Shown here: piece by piece, positions 1 to 7,134 of the stretch
Layout: each line of letters begins with the position of its first letter
Position numbering within the stretch: the first letter of the stretch is position 1
Assembly: GCA_016936975.1 (NCBI GenBank)
Contig: JAFGWU010000007.1
Coordinates: 1 to 34,128, forward strand
DNA from: Bacteroidales bacterium
GTDB lineage: Bacteria > Bacteroidota > Bacteroidia > Bacteroidales > GCA-2748055
Direction: 5' to 3'
Length of the DNA stretch: 34,128 nucleotides
Made by a program: the position numbers and the translations under genes
The notes under the pieces: generated by a model
Databases searched by the model: none
Told to the model about the DNA's origin: nothing
The model's input: the letters and a program-made list of their open reading frames with translations, nothing else

Positions 1-1
1 A

Positions 2-1372
2 AGTGACCTGCACCTGGAGGGACATCTGACCAATTTTATTCCCTATATCTTTAAGGGAGAGACCGTATCGGGTACGCTGAATGTAGTTTCAGACCTGCTT
101 GACCTGAATCCGTTTGTTCCTGAAAAAGATACAGCCGCATTCTCGGAGTCCGATTCCCTCGGTGTTTCAGTTCATGATACGGCAGAAACGGAACAGGCAT
201 TGCGTATTCCGCAGAACATCGATTTCGGGATGCGGTTGGAGATGAAGAAAATATTGTATCAGCAGATCATGGTTGAGAACCTGAACGGAAAAATTCATGT
301 GAATGAAGGAATTGCCATCCTTGAAGGGCTGGGCCTGGATATCCTGGACGGGAAGGTTTCAACGGAAGGAAAGGTGGATACGCGGAAGGAGCTGACGTAT
401 GTAACGGCCGGACTGGACATCAGAGGGGTTGATATTCCCCGGTCCTATGAAACCCTGGTTACGGTTGAAAAGCTGGCTCCCATGGCGAAATACTGCAAAG
501 GGCGCTTCAATACCGACATGACATACGAATCTTTTCTCGATAATTCATTTGAACCCGTGTACGAATCCATTAATGCGCAGGGGAACCTGTCCACGGAGGA
601 CCTGCAGGTTTATAACCTGAAGTCGTTCATCCGGTTAAGTGAAGTGTTGAAGAACGAGAAGCTGAAAAATATCGTTCCGGACGATGTATCGCTGGCCTTC
701 AGGATTGAGGATGGCAGGGTCATGGTTGAACCTTTTGATGTGCGATTTGAAAACTCGCGAATGAATGTTTCGGGATCGCACGGGATCGACAGGACGATGG
801 ATTATTATCTGGATATGGAAATTGCCCGGTCCGATCTTGGCACCGGGGCCGGTGAACTGCTTTCACGCATAGGGGCACTTGCGTCTGCGGCGGGACTGCA
901 GATTCCCGAATCGGATTATGTCAAAGTCATGGCCCATATCGGGGGCACTTTCGAGGATCCTGTCGTCACCACAGATTTAAGCGGCAATGTCAGGTCGAAG
1001 GGAGCGGAGGTGGAGGAGCAGTTCAGGGAAAGGGTTGAGCAGGAGATAGGGGAGAAGGAGGAAGAAATCCGTGACCAGGCGGGTGAAGAGGCGGAACGGA
1101 TTATCCGGGAGGCTGAAGCAGAGGCGGCCCGTATCATTGAACAGGCAGAGAAGGCCGGAGCGGAGATTGTTGCCGAGGCTGAAAGGCAGGGAGATAAACT
1201 CATCAGGGAGGCCGGCAGCAATCCCATTAAAAAGGCTGCGGCAGAGCGGGCTGCCAGGGAGCTGAAAAAGCAGGCAGAGGAGAAGTCCGCCGCGTTGATC
1301 CTGGAAGCGGAAAAGAGAGCCGATGCAGTGATCGCCGGGGCAAAAGAGGAGGCGTCAAAAATCAGAAATTGA
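2..1372 (+). CDS. AsmA-like envelope protein, C-terminal part (5' end outside window)
   Basis: The reading frame is open from base 2, so this is the 3' end of a longer gene; the first possible start inside the window (TTG at 200) is not the real one. The roughly 330 residues before the tail look like the C-terminal part of the AsmA family, large inner-membrane-anchored, beta-rich proteins linked to outer-membrane lipid homeostasis. The last 110 residues or so, from about base 1010, change character: they are a charged alanine/glutamate/arginine-rich coiled coil with repeated EAE/AERI units. From memory this tail also occurs on Bacteroidota AsmA-like proteins. A hairpin follows the stop codon. 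Family assignment rests on overall pattern and tail; the missing N-terminus leaves anchor and length unknown. Confidence 0.72.
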   Translation, partial: SDLHLEGHLTNFIPYIFKGETVSGTLNVVSDLLDLNPFVPEKDTAAFSESDSLGVSVHDTAETEQALRIPQNIDFGMRLEMKKILYQQIMVENLNGKIHVNEGIAILEGLGLDILDGKVSTEGKVDTRKELTYVTAGLDIRGVDIPRSYETLVTVEKLAPMAKYCKGRFNTDMTYESFLDNSFEPVYESINAQGNLSTEDLQVYNLKSFIRLSEVLKNEKLKNIVPDDVSLAFRIEDGRVMVEPFDVRFENSRMNVSGSHGIDRTMDYYLDMEIARSDLGTGAGELLSRIGALASAAGLQIPESDYVKVMAHIGGTFEDPVVTTDLSGNVRSKGAEVEEQFRERVEQEIGEKEEEIRDQAGEEAERIIREAEAEAARIIEQAEKAGAEIVAEAERQGDKLIREAGSNPIKKAAAERAARELKKQAEEKSAALILEAEKRADAVIAGAKEEASKIRN

Positions 1373-1390
1373 CAAGAGGCAGGAAAAAAA

Positions 1391-1420
1391 AAGCTGCCTT
1401 ATCCGGGGCAGCTTTTCAAT
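1391..1420 (-). terminator. Rho-independent terminator of rplS, probably bidirectional
   Basis: An 8-bp perfect stem (1391-1398 with 1407-1414, AAGCTGCC/GGCAGCTT) closes an 8-base loop. On the minus strand it is followed by a long T run (complement of the A run at 1384-1390), placed just after the rplS stop. On the plus strand only a short T run follows, so termination of the AsmA-like transcript here is possible but weaker. Confidence 0.85.
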
Positions 1421-1435
1421 ATTGCTGGAAGAATA

Positions 1436-1786
1436 TTAAAATTTTTTCTCCTGGATCCTGGCTTTCTTTCCCGTCAGTTTTCTCAGGTAGTTGATCCTTG
1501 CTCTCCGGACGCGTCCCCGCTTGTTGATTTCAATTTTATCAATGAAAGGCGAAGCAGCCGGGAAGATACGTTCCACCCCAATGTTCCCCGACATTTTCCG
1601 AACCGTAAAGGTTTCGGTGTTTCCCTGTCCTTTTCTTTGGAGAACGGTTCCCCTGAACTGCTGGATCCGCTCCTTATTTCCTTCCCTGATTTTATAGTGT
1701 ACCGTTATGGTATCCCCGGCTGAGAAAGCGGGCAATTCAATTACGGGGGCGACCTCTTTTCCGATTACATTCATTAAGTTCATCAC
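1436..1786 (-). CDS. rplS: 50S ribosomal protein L19
   Basis: The 116-residue product matches bacterial L19, which sits at the interface of the two ribosomal subunits. Recognisable parts are the N-terminal [20 protein letters not shown] stretch, the [14 protein letters not shown] strand region, the [11 protein letters not shown] segment, and the basic C-terminal [18 protein letters not shown]. Length is normal for the family. The start is slightly ambiguous because methionines lie at residues 1, 2 and 5; residue 2 is a good alternative. It appears monocistronic: a terminator follows directly, a promoter-like element lies upstream, and the C69 peptidase gene ends about 105 bases before it on the same strand. 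Confidence 0.97.
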   Translation of the reverse strand: MMNLMNVIGKEVAPVIELPAFSAGDTITVHYKIREGNKERIQQFRGTVLQRKGQGNTETFTVRKMSGNIGVERIFPAASPFIDKIEINKRGRVRRARINYLRKLTGKKARIQEKKF

Positions 1787-1828
1787 GCTGATCGTTTAAT
1801 TATTCAATACCTTCTTTCGAACAGGACG

Positions 1829-1836
1829 CAAAAGTA
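1829..1836 (-). promoter_or_regulatory. Bacteroidota-type -7 element for rplS
   Basis: On the minus strand this reads TACTTTTG, a full match to TAnnTTTG. Transcription would start near 1822, giving a leader of about 36 bases. No good -33 TTTG was found at the usual spacing, so the call rests on the -7 element and its position. Confidence 0.45.
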
Positions 1837-1891
1837 CAAATATTTTTCTATTTGAAGCAGGTTTTTGGGATAATTATTAACAGCATGAGTC

Positions 1892-3580
1892 TTAATGGGC
1901 ACCCTCTTTCGGCATCAGCAATTTTTTGCCGGTATCCTTCACCACCATCTTTTTCCACGACTCCGGATAGCCGGGGTGGTCGGGATTAACAGGGTATCCG
2001 TCCCCCGTGCGCAGAAACTTCCCGTTTTCTTCCTTCTTGATATTTCCATCCATATATTTTACCAGCAGGAATTGCCCGAGTTCCTTGTACCTTCTGAACG
2101 TGTAATTACCCATTTTTACAGAATAGTCGGTAATGAACTCCCTTGCCATTTCCGGGTTGACTTCATACATGGCTTCTGCGGCGGCATCAATAGCAGGCAC
2201 CTCTTCAAGGAATTTCGTTTCCAGTTCGTTCTGTACCTTAACAACGTCTTCTATCATCACATTATATCTCAGGTAGCAAAAATTCGAAACGAAGTTGAAA
2301 GCCCAGAAGGCCGAATGGTCCGAATAGGTCAGCAGATCTCCGTTGCCCACGGCATAGGCTTCAGGAACGCGGGTCATGCCGCAGTACATCGGCACATAGG
2401 TTGTAAATGCAGCATCATCCACGCTGAACCAGAAGATTCCTCCGATGATATCGGGTTTATCGGGACGGCTTTCGGCCACGAAGGAGAACCCGGTTTGCTG
2501 GGTGGCTGTGGCCCGCTCATTGCAATATGTTTTTCCGTCGTATTCCCAGGAGAGGGGACGCCAGCGGTAGGGCAGTCCAAAAGGACCGGCACCGGCGTCC
2601 ATCCTCATATCCAGCCCGGTATCTTCCAGGTGGTCGCGCATAAAATTCATCAGGTCACGGGCAGAGAGTTTTCTGTCGGGTTTGATGTAAAGGGGCATCC
2701 GGTTCTCCAGGTCCTTTCCACTGGCGTAATCAAAATACTGGCCCATATTGCTGTTAACATCCTTGAAAAATGACCAGACACGGATTTCACAAAAACGTGC
2801 ACCGCTGAAATCCAGCGGGGCGTAAGTATCTGAGAAACTGAATTCCTCATCGGTTCCGTCGTAATATCCCATCTCCCGTGCAAAGGAAATGACATCCGGT
2901 GCATAAAGGCAGTTTTCAGAATCGTTAAGCGGAAACTGCCGGATTCTCGCCTGGTTGGCATGACCCGATACATATCCGTCGGGAATCCGGATGGCGACCC
3001 AGACCGCACCTTTATATTTGTTGAAGGTTTTTCCGTTTTCCGTTACCATTCTGGTGCCTTTGCCAATCAGGTCCATGATCCAGACCTCGTGCGGATCGGA
3101 TATGGAAAAGGATTCACCGGTGCTGTAATATCCGTAACGGTCGACCAGCTCGCCCATGATATTGATTGCCTCGCGGGCAGTCCGTGCCCTTTGAAGCGTA
3201 ATGAACATCAGACTGCCGTAATCGATCAGACCGGTGGTATCCCGCAATTCGGTACGACCGGTGTAGGTGGTCTCCCCGATGGCCACCTGGTGCTCGTTCA
3301 TGTTTCCTATCACCGAAAAAGTATGGGATATTTGAGGAATTTTGCCGAGGTATTTGTTGGTATCCCATTCCCGGACCTCCATCATCGTGCCGGCAGGATA
3401 ATCAGCCGATGGCCTGAAATAGAGTTCCCCGTAAAGTACATGCGAATCGGCCGCATAGGTGATCATCGATGAGCCGTTTACCGATGCTCCCGGGGTAACC
3501 AGGAAATTCGTACAGGCTTTGCCGGACTCTGAAAACCCAGCCAGAAGAATAAGTATCGCAAATGCCAATCTGTTTTTCAT
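1892..3580 (-). CDS. Secreted C69-family dipeptidase (Ntn hydrolase)
   Basis: The 562-residue protein matches peptidase family C69 (PepD/dipeptidase A-like N-terminal-nucleophile hydrolases), which cleave small peptides. A hydrophobic signal peptide (about residues 4-16) ends right before Cys23 in GKACTNFLVTPGASVNGSSM. In this family the catalytic cysteine becomes the N-terminus after processing, so signal cleavage may itself expose the nucleophile. Later family stretches include IGETTYTGR, the GELVDRYGYYSTGESFSISD region and the DLIGKGTRMV segment. The residues before Cys23 (S-G-K-A) do not form a lipobox, so a lipoprotein is less likely. It probably acts in the periplasm or outside the cell in peptide use. 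It seems to be transcribed alone. Confidence 0.92.
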   Translation of the reverse strand: MKNRLAFAILILLAGFSESGKACTNFLVTPGASVNGSSMITYAADSHVLYGELYFRPSADYPAGTMMEVREWDTNKYLGKIPQISHTFSVIGNMNEHQVAIGETTYTGRTELRDTTGLIDYGSLMFITLQRARTAREAINIMGELVDRYGYYSTGESFSISDPHEVWIMDLIGKGTRMVTENGKTFNKYKGAVWVAIRIPDGYVSGHANQARIRQFPLNDSENCLYAPDVISFAREMGYYDGTDEEFSFSDTYAPLDFSGARFCEIRVWSFFKDVNSNMGQYFDYASGKDLENRMPLYIKPDRKLSARDLMNFMRDHLEDTGLDMRMDAGAGPFGLPYRWRPLSWEYDGKTYCNERATATQQTGFSFVAESRPDKPDIIGGIFWFSVDDAAFTTYVPMYCGMTRVPEAYAVGNGDLLTYSDHSAFWAFNFVSNFCYLRYNVMIEDVVKVQNELETKFLEEVPAIDAAAEAMYEVNPEMAREFITDYSVKMGNYTFRRYKELGQFLLVKYMDGNIKKEENGKFLRTGDGYPVNPDHPGYPESWKKMVVKDTGKKLLMPKEGAH

Positions 3581-3680
3581 GCTGCTTATTTTATGAGTTT
3601 ATGATTCTGTGTCAGGTTCCGACAATGAGCCTCCCCTGGAATGAAATGGCAAAGATTCCAATTTTCTTTGAAATGCGCAA

Positions 3681-3688
3681 CAAAACTA
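3681..3688 (-). promoter_or_regulatory. Candidate -7 element for the C69 peptidase gene
   Basis: On the minus strand this reads TAGTTTTG, a full match to TAnnTTTG, and would give a leader of about 95 bases. A second candidate at 3650-3657 (AATCTTTG, one mismatch) has a TTG about 20 bases upstream and is nearer the gene. The sequence does not show which is used. Confidence 0.35.
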
Positions 3689-3754
3689 TTTCAAAACATA
3701 TGGTGTTAATAAAGGTTAAATATTAATTCATAACCTTAATTTAACATAAATGGC

Positions 3755-3785
3755 TTTGTGGATTTTTGCTAAAAATGTATTTTCG
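3755..3785 (+). promoter_or_regulatory. Promoter-like sequence facing a gene-free stretch
   Basis: TTTG at 3755-3758 is followed by exactly 19 bases and then TATTTTCG at 3778-3785, five of the six conserved positions of TAnnTTTG. It points rightwards, away from the C69 gene and into a stretch with no long plus-strand gene before the hairpin at 3901-3928. Predicted transcription start is about 3790. Confidence 0.5.
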
Positions 3786-3846
3786 CGGTTGAATTTTTAA
3801 GGGGTAAAATTGCGATTATTTTCTGCAGGAGTACAATATTTCATAT

Positions 3847-3887
3847 GTAGTTTTAGTTAGTAGTTTAGTTGGTAGTTTTAGTTAGTA
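3847..3887. repeat. Short tandem repeat, about 12.5-base unit, three copies
   Basis: Three consecutive units are visible: GTAGTTTTAGTTA (3847-3859), GTAGTTTAGTTG (3860-3871) and GTAGTTTTAGTTA (3872-3884), followed by a degenerate GTAATTTG. The first and third copies, extended to 16 bases, are identical. The unit has stops in several frames, so it is not coding. It lies inside the candidate small RNA. Confidence 0.85.
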
Positions 3888-3900
3888 ATTTGAAGAAAAG

Positions 3901-3928
3901 GGTGCATCCGATGATGCGCCTTTTTTTT
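3901..3928. terminator. Bidirectional hairpin terminator downstream of anmK
   Basis: An 8-bp stem with one G-T wobble (3901-3908 with 3913-3920) closes a 4-base loop. On the plus strand a run of eight T follows at once; its end overlaps the anmK stop codon. On the minus strand the stem comes a few bases after the anmK stop and is followed by TTTTCTT, a fair T run. It can end the M23-anmK transcript and any rightward transcript through this gap. Confidence 0.8.
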
Positions 3929-4991
3929 ATTCAGGAGTGTGGATATTTCCCGTGGAAAGGTCACGAGAAGCTCCGGTGACGCTTGCATAGCAGTTTATTT
4001 CATTCCTCAGGCGCAGCAGGCCCAGGAGTCCGAATACCAGGCTTTCCTTGTATCCTATAAGGGTATTATCCGGAAGCGGAAGTTCCAGTCCCGACAGGTT
4101 TCTGATCCGATCCATAAGATACCGGTTCCATGCACCTCCCCCGGTGATCAGAACGGAAGGTCTCCCAAACATGACCAGGACACGGCTGATTTGGTGAGCG
4201 ATATGCTCCGCGCAGGTTGTCATCAGGTCCTCAACCGGATAACGGGAGTGTTGGAGCACCGGTATGAACATCCTTTCAAACCATTCCCTGCCCAATGATT
4301 TGGGGGGGCTCATTCTGTAGTATTCCAGCCGGTTCAGTTCCTCAAGCAGTTTCTGGATGCACTTTCCGGATGCGGCCATGGCACCATCCCGGTCATATTT
4401 CTTTCCTCTCTTTTCCGACAGATAGTTCAGTACCATGTTGGCCGGACAAATATCGAATCCCCTGCGGAGTCCTTTCTCCTCGTAGGACAGATTGGCAATT
4501 CCTCCGATGTTCAGGCAGATATCATACTCCCCGAACAGCAGACGGTCCCCGGCCGGAACGAGGGGTGCTCCCTGTCCGCCATGTTCCACATCTTTTACCC
4601 TGAAGTTATTCACTACGGTGATGCCGGTTAATCCGGATATAACGTTTCCATTTCCTATCTGAAGGGTCATTCTTCCTGAGGGATCATGAAAGACCGTATG
4701 ACCATGAGAGGAGATAAGGTCGGGGGTAACCCGGTTTTTTGAATGAAAATCGTTGAGTTCGCGTCCGTAAAATGCACCGAGTGTCATGTCAAGTTCACGC
4801 AATGCTTTATCGGACAGGGTGAGTGCCCTGGTGAGTTTCCTCCTGAGAGATTCCGGGTAAGCGGTCGTCACGGCATCTATAAAACTGTAGTGCCAGCCGG
4901 AAGGCGTTTGGCTGAACCGGCAGAGGGCCATATCGATTCCATCCAGGGAGGTGCCCGACATCAATCCGGTAACCAGAAAGGGTGAGTTCAT
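3927..4991 (-). CDS. anmK: Anhydro-N-acetylmuramic acid kinase
   Basis: The 354-residue protein matches AnmK, which hydrolyses and phosphorylates 1,6-anhydro-MurNAc to MurNAc-6-phosphate in cytoplasmic peptidoglycan recycling. The nucleotide-binding GLMSGTSLDGID motif is at residues 9-20. The catalytic aspartate is expected in GFDICPANMVLN, matching the GFDTGPGN region of the Escherichia coli enzyme but with several substitutions; the aspartate is kept. The GGGAWNRYLMDRI segment near the C-terminus is also typical. The gene begins 10 bases after the M23 peptidase gene on the same strand and is probably co-transcribed with it, a sensible pairing of wall cutting and wall-sugar salvage. A terminator overlaps its stop codon. 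Confidence 0.95.
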   Translation of the reverse strand: MNSPFLVTGLMSGTSLDGIDMALCRFSQTPSGWHYSFIDAVTTAYPESLRRKLTRALTLSDKALRELDMTLGAFYGRELNDFHSKNRVTPDLISSHGHTVFHDPSGRMTLQIGNGNVISGLTGITVVNNFRVKDVEHGGQGAPLVPAGDRLLFGEYDICLNIGGIANLSYEEKGLRRGFDICPANMVLNYLSEKRGKKYDRDGAMAASGKCIQKLLEELNRLEYYRMSPPKSLGREWFERMFIPVLQHSRYPVEDLMTTCAEHIAHQISRVLVMFGRPSVLITGGGAWNRYLMDRIRNLSGLELPLPDNTLIGYKESLVFGLLGLLRLRNEINCYASVTGASRDLSTGNIHTPE

Positions 4992-5001
4992 GCTATCCGG
5001 G

Positions 5002-6726
5002 TTATCTTGTAAAGGTGGTATGATAAAGGGTGGCGTTTCCCTTCAGATCCGAAACGTAAAGTTCCAGATCATGAACCGAACCGTCTGACTGCATCCTGTC
5101 ATCAAAGGCGTAGGAGATCAGGTTGTTTTTCAGATCATATTCAAAAAGGACCCAGGTGTTGTCGATGTATCCTTCAAATCTGTCTATTCCTGAAAGATCA
5201 TCGGAAATGGTAAAATCAATGGACGTTGAACCCCTGTAATCTGCCGAATTCCGGGTATTGAGCGGAACAATTACGGGGGCTATCGTGTCGAGGGCAATGG
5301 CGTAATTCCCGAAATTCCGGGCTTCGGTTTCAATCATTCCGTCGCGGTATGCTCCTCCCGACGAAGTGATGGATTGGTTATTTCCGACGGATACAATCAG
5401 CGCTTTCTCCTTCAGTTCTTCGGGAAGGTTGACCGGCTTAATCGACAGCAGGAACGGACGGTGAAGGGGCACCGCTTCATGATGTATGCTGAAGATATCA
5501 GAATACAACCCCTCAAATCCTGGTTTCCGGGAATATTTGAATGGAAGGTCCTCGTAAAGTGCATTTACCGGAACAGAGAGCCGGAGCCCGTCGTCGGAAT
5601 ATTGATTCTCCCGGTTGAAGGACATCAGGGTCTGGATGCCGGTGTCGGCAGAGGGGAGTGGGCAGGCCGGGGGAGTGCCTTTCATTCTGAAAAGCAGTTG
5701 CGATTCGTTTCCGGCCACATCCCTGGCGATGATTTTGAGGGTGTGGAGGTTCGAATCCCGTATGGAGAGGATTCCATCCTTTTCCAGATGCTCATAAATA
5801 CTCAGGCGGTCGTTGGGAAGTCTGAAGAGCTTATGGGCCTTGATGTTGTTTGATATTTTTTGCTCATAGTCGATATGTGCATTGATATAGCGGGTTTCCG
5901 AGAAGGAGAATTGATCCATTTGATGTTTGTAAACCATGCGGTTGTCGAAATGAAGTTCCAGGGAGTAGACCCCGCATCTGTTGGGGGTCCCATCCAGGAA
6001 GTCGAATACCTCCGTTCCGATTCCCAACTCTCCGTAGACCTCAGGGATTCCGTTATTCTCAATCCCATAGTCCCCATTGGTTTTTGTTACATTATAGAGC
6101 ACCTTTTCACGATTCTGATTTACGATGCCGGATCCGCGCTGAGGGTAGATGAACACCCGGTAAAAAACCGGTTTCCTGGTATCGGGGATGGGAAAATCAT
6201 ATTTAAGGACATTTGTAGGAACCTGTCCCCCGGTTTTCCTGACCTCAAAGTGAAGGTGGGGTCCGGAGGAACTTCCGGTATTGCCGGTGAAAGCGATCAG
6301 TTCATTCTTCTTAACCCTGAACCGGTTTTTTTCAGGGAAAAGATCCACCCCGAACGACTTAAGGCGATACTGATTTTCCCTTACATAGCCGGCGACATCA
6401 TCCCTGTACCGGTCAAGGTGTCCGTAAACCGATGTAAATCCATTATCGTGAGTGACATATACGGTTTTGCCATATCCATTGGCCTGCACCTTGAGACGCG
6501 AAATATATCCCTCCTCAATGGCGTAAACGGGATAGCCCGGCCTGCCGTTTGTTTTAATGTCGATTCCCGAATGAAAATGGTCCGAACGAATCTCCCCGAA
6601 ATTTCCGGAAAGGATTATCGGGATCTTTACCGGCGGAGCAAAGGAGATCCTGTCCTGGGCATGGAGGATGGAACAGATTGAGCTGGCAGAGAGCAAGAAC
6701 AGTAAAAGCCGCATTTTCTGGTACAT
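5002..6726 (-). CDS. Secreted M23-family metallopeptidase (LytM-like)
   Basis: The 574-residue protein has an N-terminal signal peptide ending near LHAQ at residues 21-24, followed by an M23 (lysostaphin/LytM) domain. Zinc ligands are visible: HSGID with H52 and D56, and HLHFEVR with H157 and H159; YGHLDRY (residues 101-107) is another family landmark. These enzymes cut peptidoglycan crosslinks in the periplasm. The 400 or so residues after the domain are probably beta-rich and of unknown role; this long C-terminal part is common in Bacteroidota homologues. Residue 5 is also methionine and may be the true start, because the best upstream -7 element leaves only a few bases before the first ATG. 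Downstream partner: anmK. Confidence 0.93.
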   Translation of the reverse strand: MYQKMRLLLFLLSASSICSILHAQDRISFAPPVKIPIILSGNFGEIRSDHFHSGIDIKTNGRPGYPVYAIEEGYISRLKVQANGYGKTVYVTHDNGFTSVYGHLDRYRDDVAGYVRENQYRLKSFGVDLFPEKNRFRVKKNELIAFTGNTGSSSGPHLHFEVRKTGGQVPTNVLKYDFPIPDTRKPVFYRVFIYPQRGSGIVNQNREKVLYNVTKTNGDYGIENNGIPEVYGELGIGTEVFDFLDGTPNRCGVYSLELHFDNRMVYKHQMDQFSFSETRYINAHIDYEQKISNNIKAHKLFRLPNDRLSIYEHLEKDGILSIRDSNLHTLKIIARDVAGNESQLLFRMKGTPPACPLPSADTGIQTLMSFNRENQYSDDGLRLSVPVNALYEDLPFKYSRKPGFEGLYSDIFSIHHEAVPLHRPFLLSIKPVNLPEELKEKALIVSVGNNQSITSSGGAYRDGMIETEARNFGNYAIALDTIAPVIVPLNTRNSADYRGSTSIDFTISDDLSGIDRFEGYIDNTWVLFEYDLKNNLISYAFDDRMQSDGSVHDLELYVSDLKGNATLYHTTFTR

Positions 6727-6739
6727 TTATATTAAAGGC

Positions 6740-6747
6740 CAAAGCTA
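6740..6747 (-). promoter_or_regulatory. -7 element for the M23 peptidase-anmK operon
   Basis: On the minus strand this reads TAGCTTTG, a full TAnnTTTG match, with a TTTC about 20 bases upstream as a possible -33 element. Transcription would start near 6733, only about 7 bases before the first ATG, which favours starting translation at the second methionine (codon 5). Confidence 0.5.
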
Positions 6748-6802
6748 AGATTTTAAAGTGTTAATTCGAAACCGCCCCTGTTTATAATTATCAAATAAGT
6801 TA

Positions 6803-6810
6803 TATATTTG
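6803..6810 (+). promoter_or_regulatory. -7 element for the coiled-coil protein-zapA operon
   Basis: TATATTTG is a full TAnnTTTG match, 21 bases before the ATG at 6832, giving a short leader of about 15 bases. The -33 region is poor. It is back-to-back with the M23 promoter, so the 105-base gap is a divergent promoter region. Confidence 0.55.
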
Positions 6811-6831
6811 TACCTGTAATATCTCTGAAAA

Positions 6832-7125
6832 ATGAATGTTGAAGAGGTCGAAATACTCAACGGGATAAGGGATAAGATACAATCTGTAAAGTTACGTCTG
6901 AGCAGGCAGCTTGAAGATTTTGAACAGTTGAAGCGCATGAATGACGACCTCAATCACAAGATTCAGCAAAAACAGGTTCAGATAAAAGAACTTGAACAGC
7001 AGAATCAGAAATTAAAACTGGCAAAGGGTTTTCTTGCGGAGAGTGAGGATGAGCATGATGCCAGGATTAAAATTAACAGAATAGTGCGGGAGATAGACAG
7101 GTGTATTGCTCTTTTAAACAAATAA
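6832..7125 (+). CDS. Small coiled-coil protein upstream of zapA
   Basis: This 97-residue protein has no recognisable catalytic motif. It is very charged and glutamine-rich, with heptad-like spacing over about residues 10-65 (LRLSRQLEDFEQLKRMND, then LNHKIQQKQVQIKELEQQNQ), and so should form a long alpha-helical coiled coil. It ends 9 bases before zapA on the same strand and shares its promoter. Size, composition and position suggest a division-linked partner of ZapA, as ZapB is in gammaproteobacteria, but no sequence match to ZapB is claimed. It has no signal peptide or membrane segment, so it is cytoplasmic. Confidence 0.8.
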   Translation: MNVEEVEILNGIRDKIQSVKLRLSRQLEDFEQLKRMNDDLNHKIQQKQVQIKELEQQNQKLKLAKGFLAESEDEHDARIKINRIVREIDRCIALLNK

Positions 7126-7134
7126 GAGGGGATA

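Larger units (their letters stand above)
3790..3928 (+). ncRNA. Candidate small RNA with tandem repeats
   Basis: A promoter-like sequence (3755-3785) and a hairpin with a run of eight T (3901-3928) bracket about 140 bases on the plus strand with no substantial ORF. The interior has a 12-13-base tandem repeat (3847-3884). A 16-codon ORF starting with TTG (3810-3860) follows an AAGGGG motif, so a leader peptide is an alternative. The weak point is that the terminator also suits anmK on the other strand, so it need not end a plus-strand transcript. No known RNA family was recognised. The rest of the gap 3581-3926 holds only promoter candidates for the C69 gene. Confidence 0.35.

Noticed and set aside
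200-1372. Treating the AsmA-like gene as starting at TTG 200
   Set aside because: The same frame is open without a stop back to base 2 and the upstream residues look like continuing protein, so the gene is cut by the window edge.
1895-2773. A 292-codon plus-strand ORF opposite the C69 peptidase gene
   Set aside because: It lies wholly antisense to a convincing gene, has no family features, and its residue make-up looks like a complementary-strand shadow.
3847-3887. A CRISPR-like array
   Set aside because: Units are 12-13 bases with no spacers between them; this is a simple tandem repeat.
5860-6681. A 273-codon plus-strand ORF opposite the M23 peptidase gene
   Set aside because: Antisense to a gene with clear catalytic motifs and signal peptide; no recognisable protein pattern.
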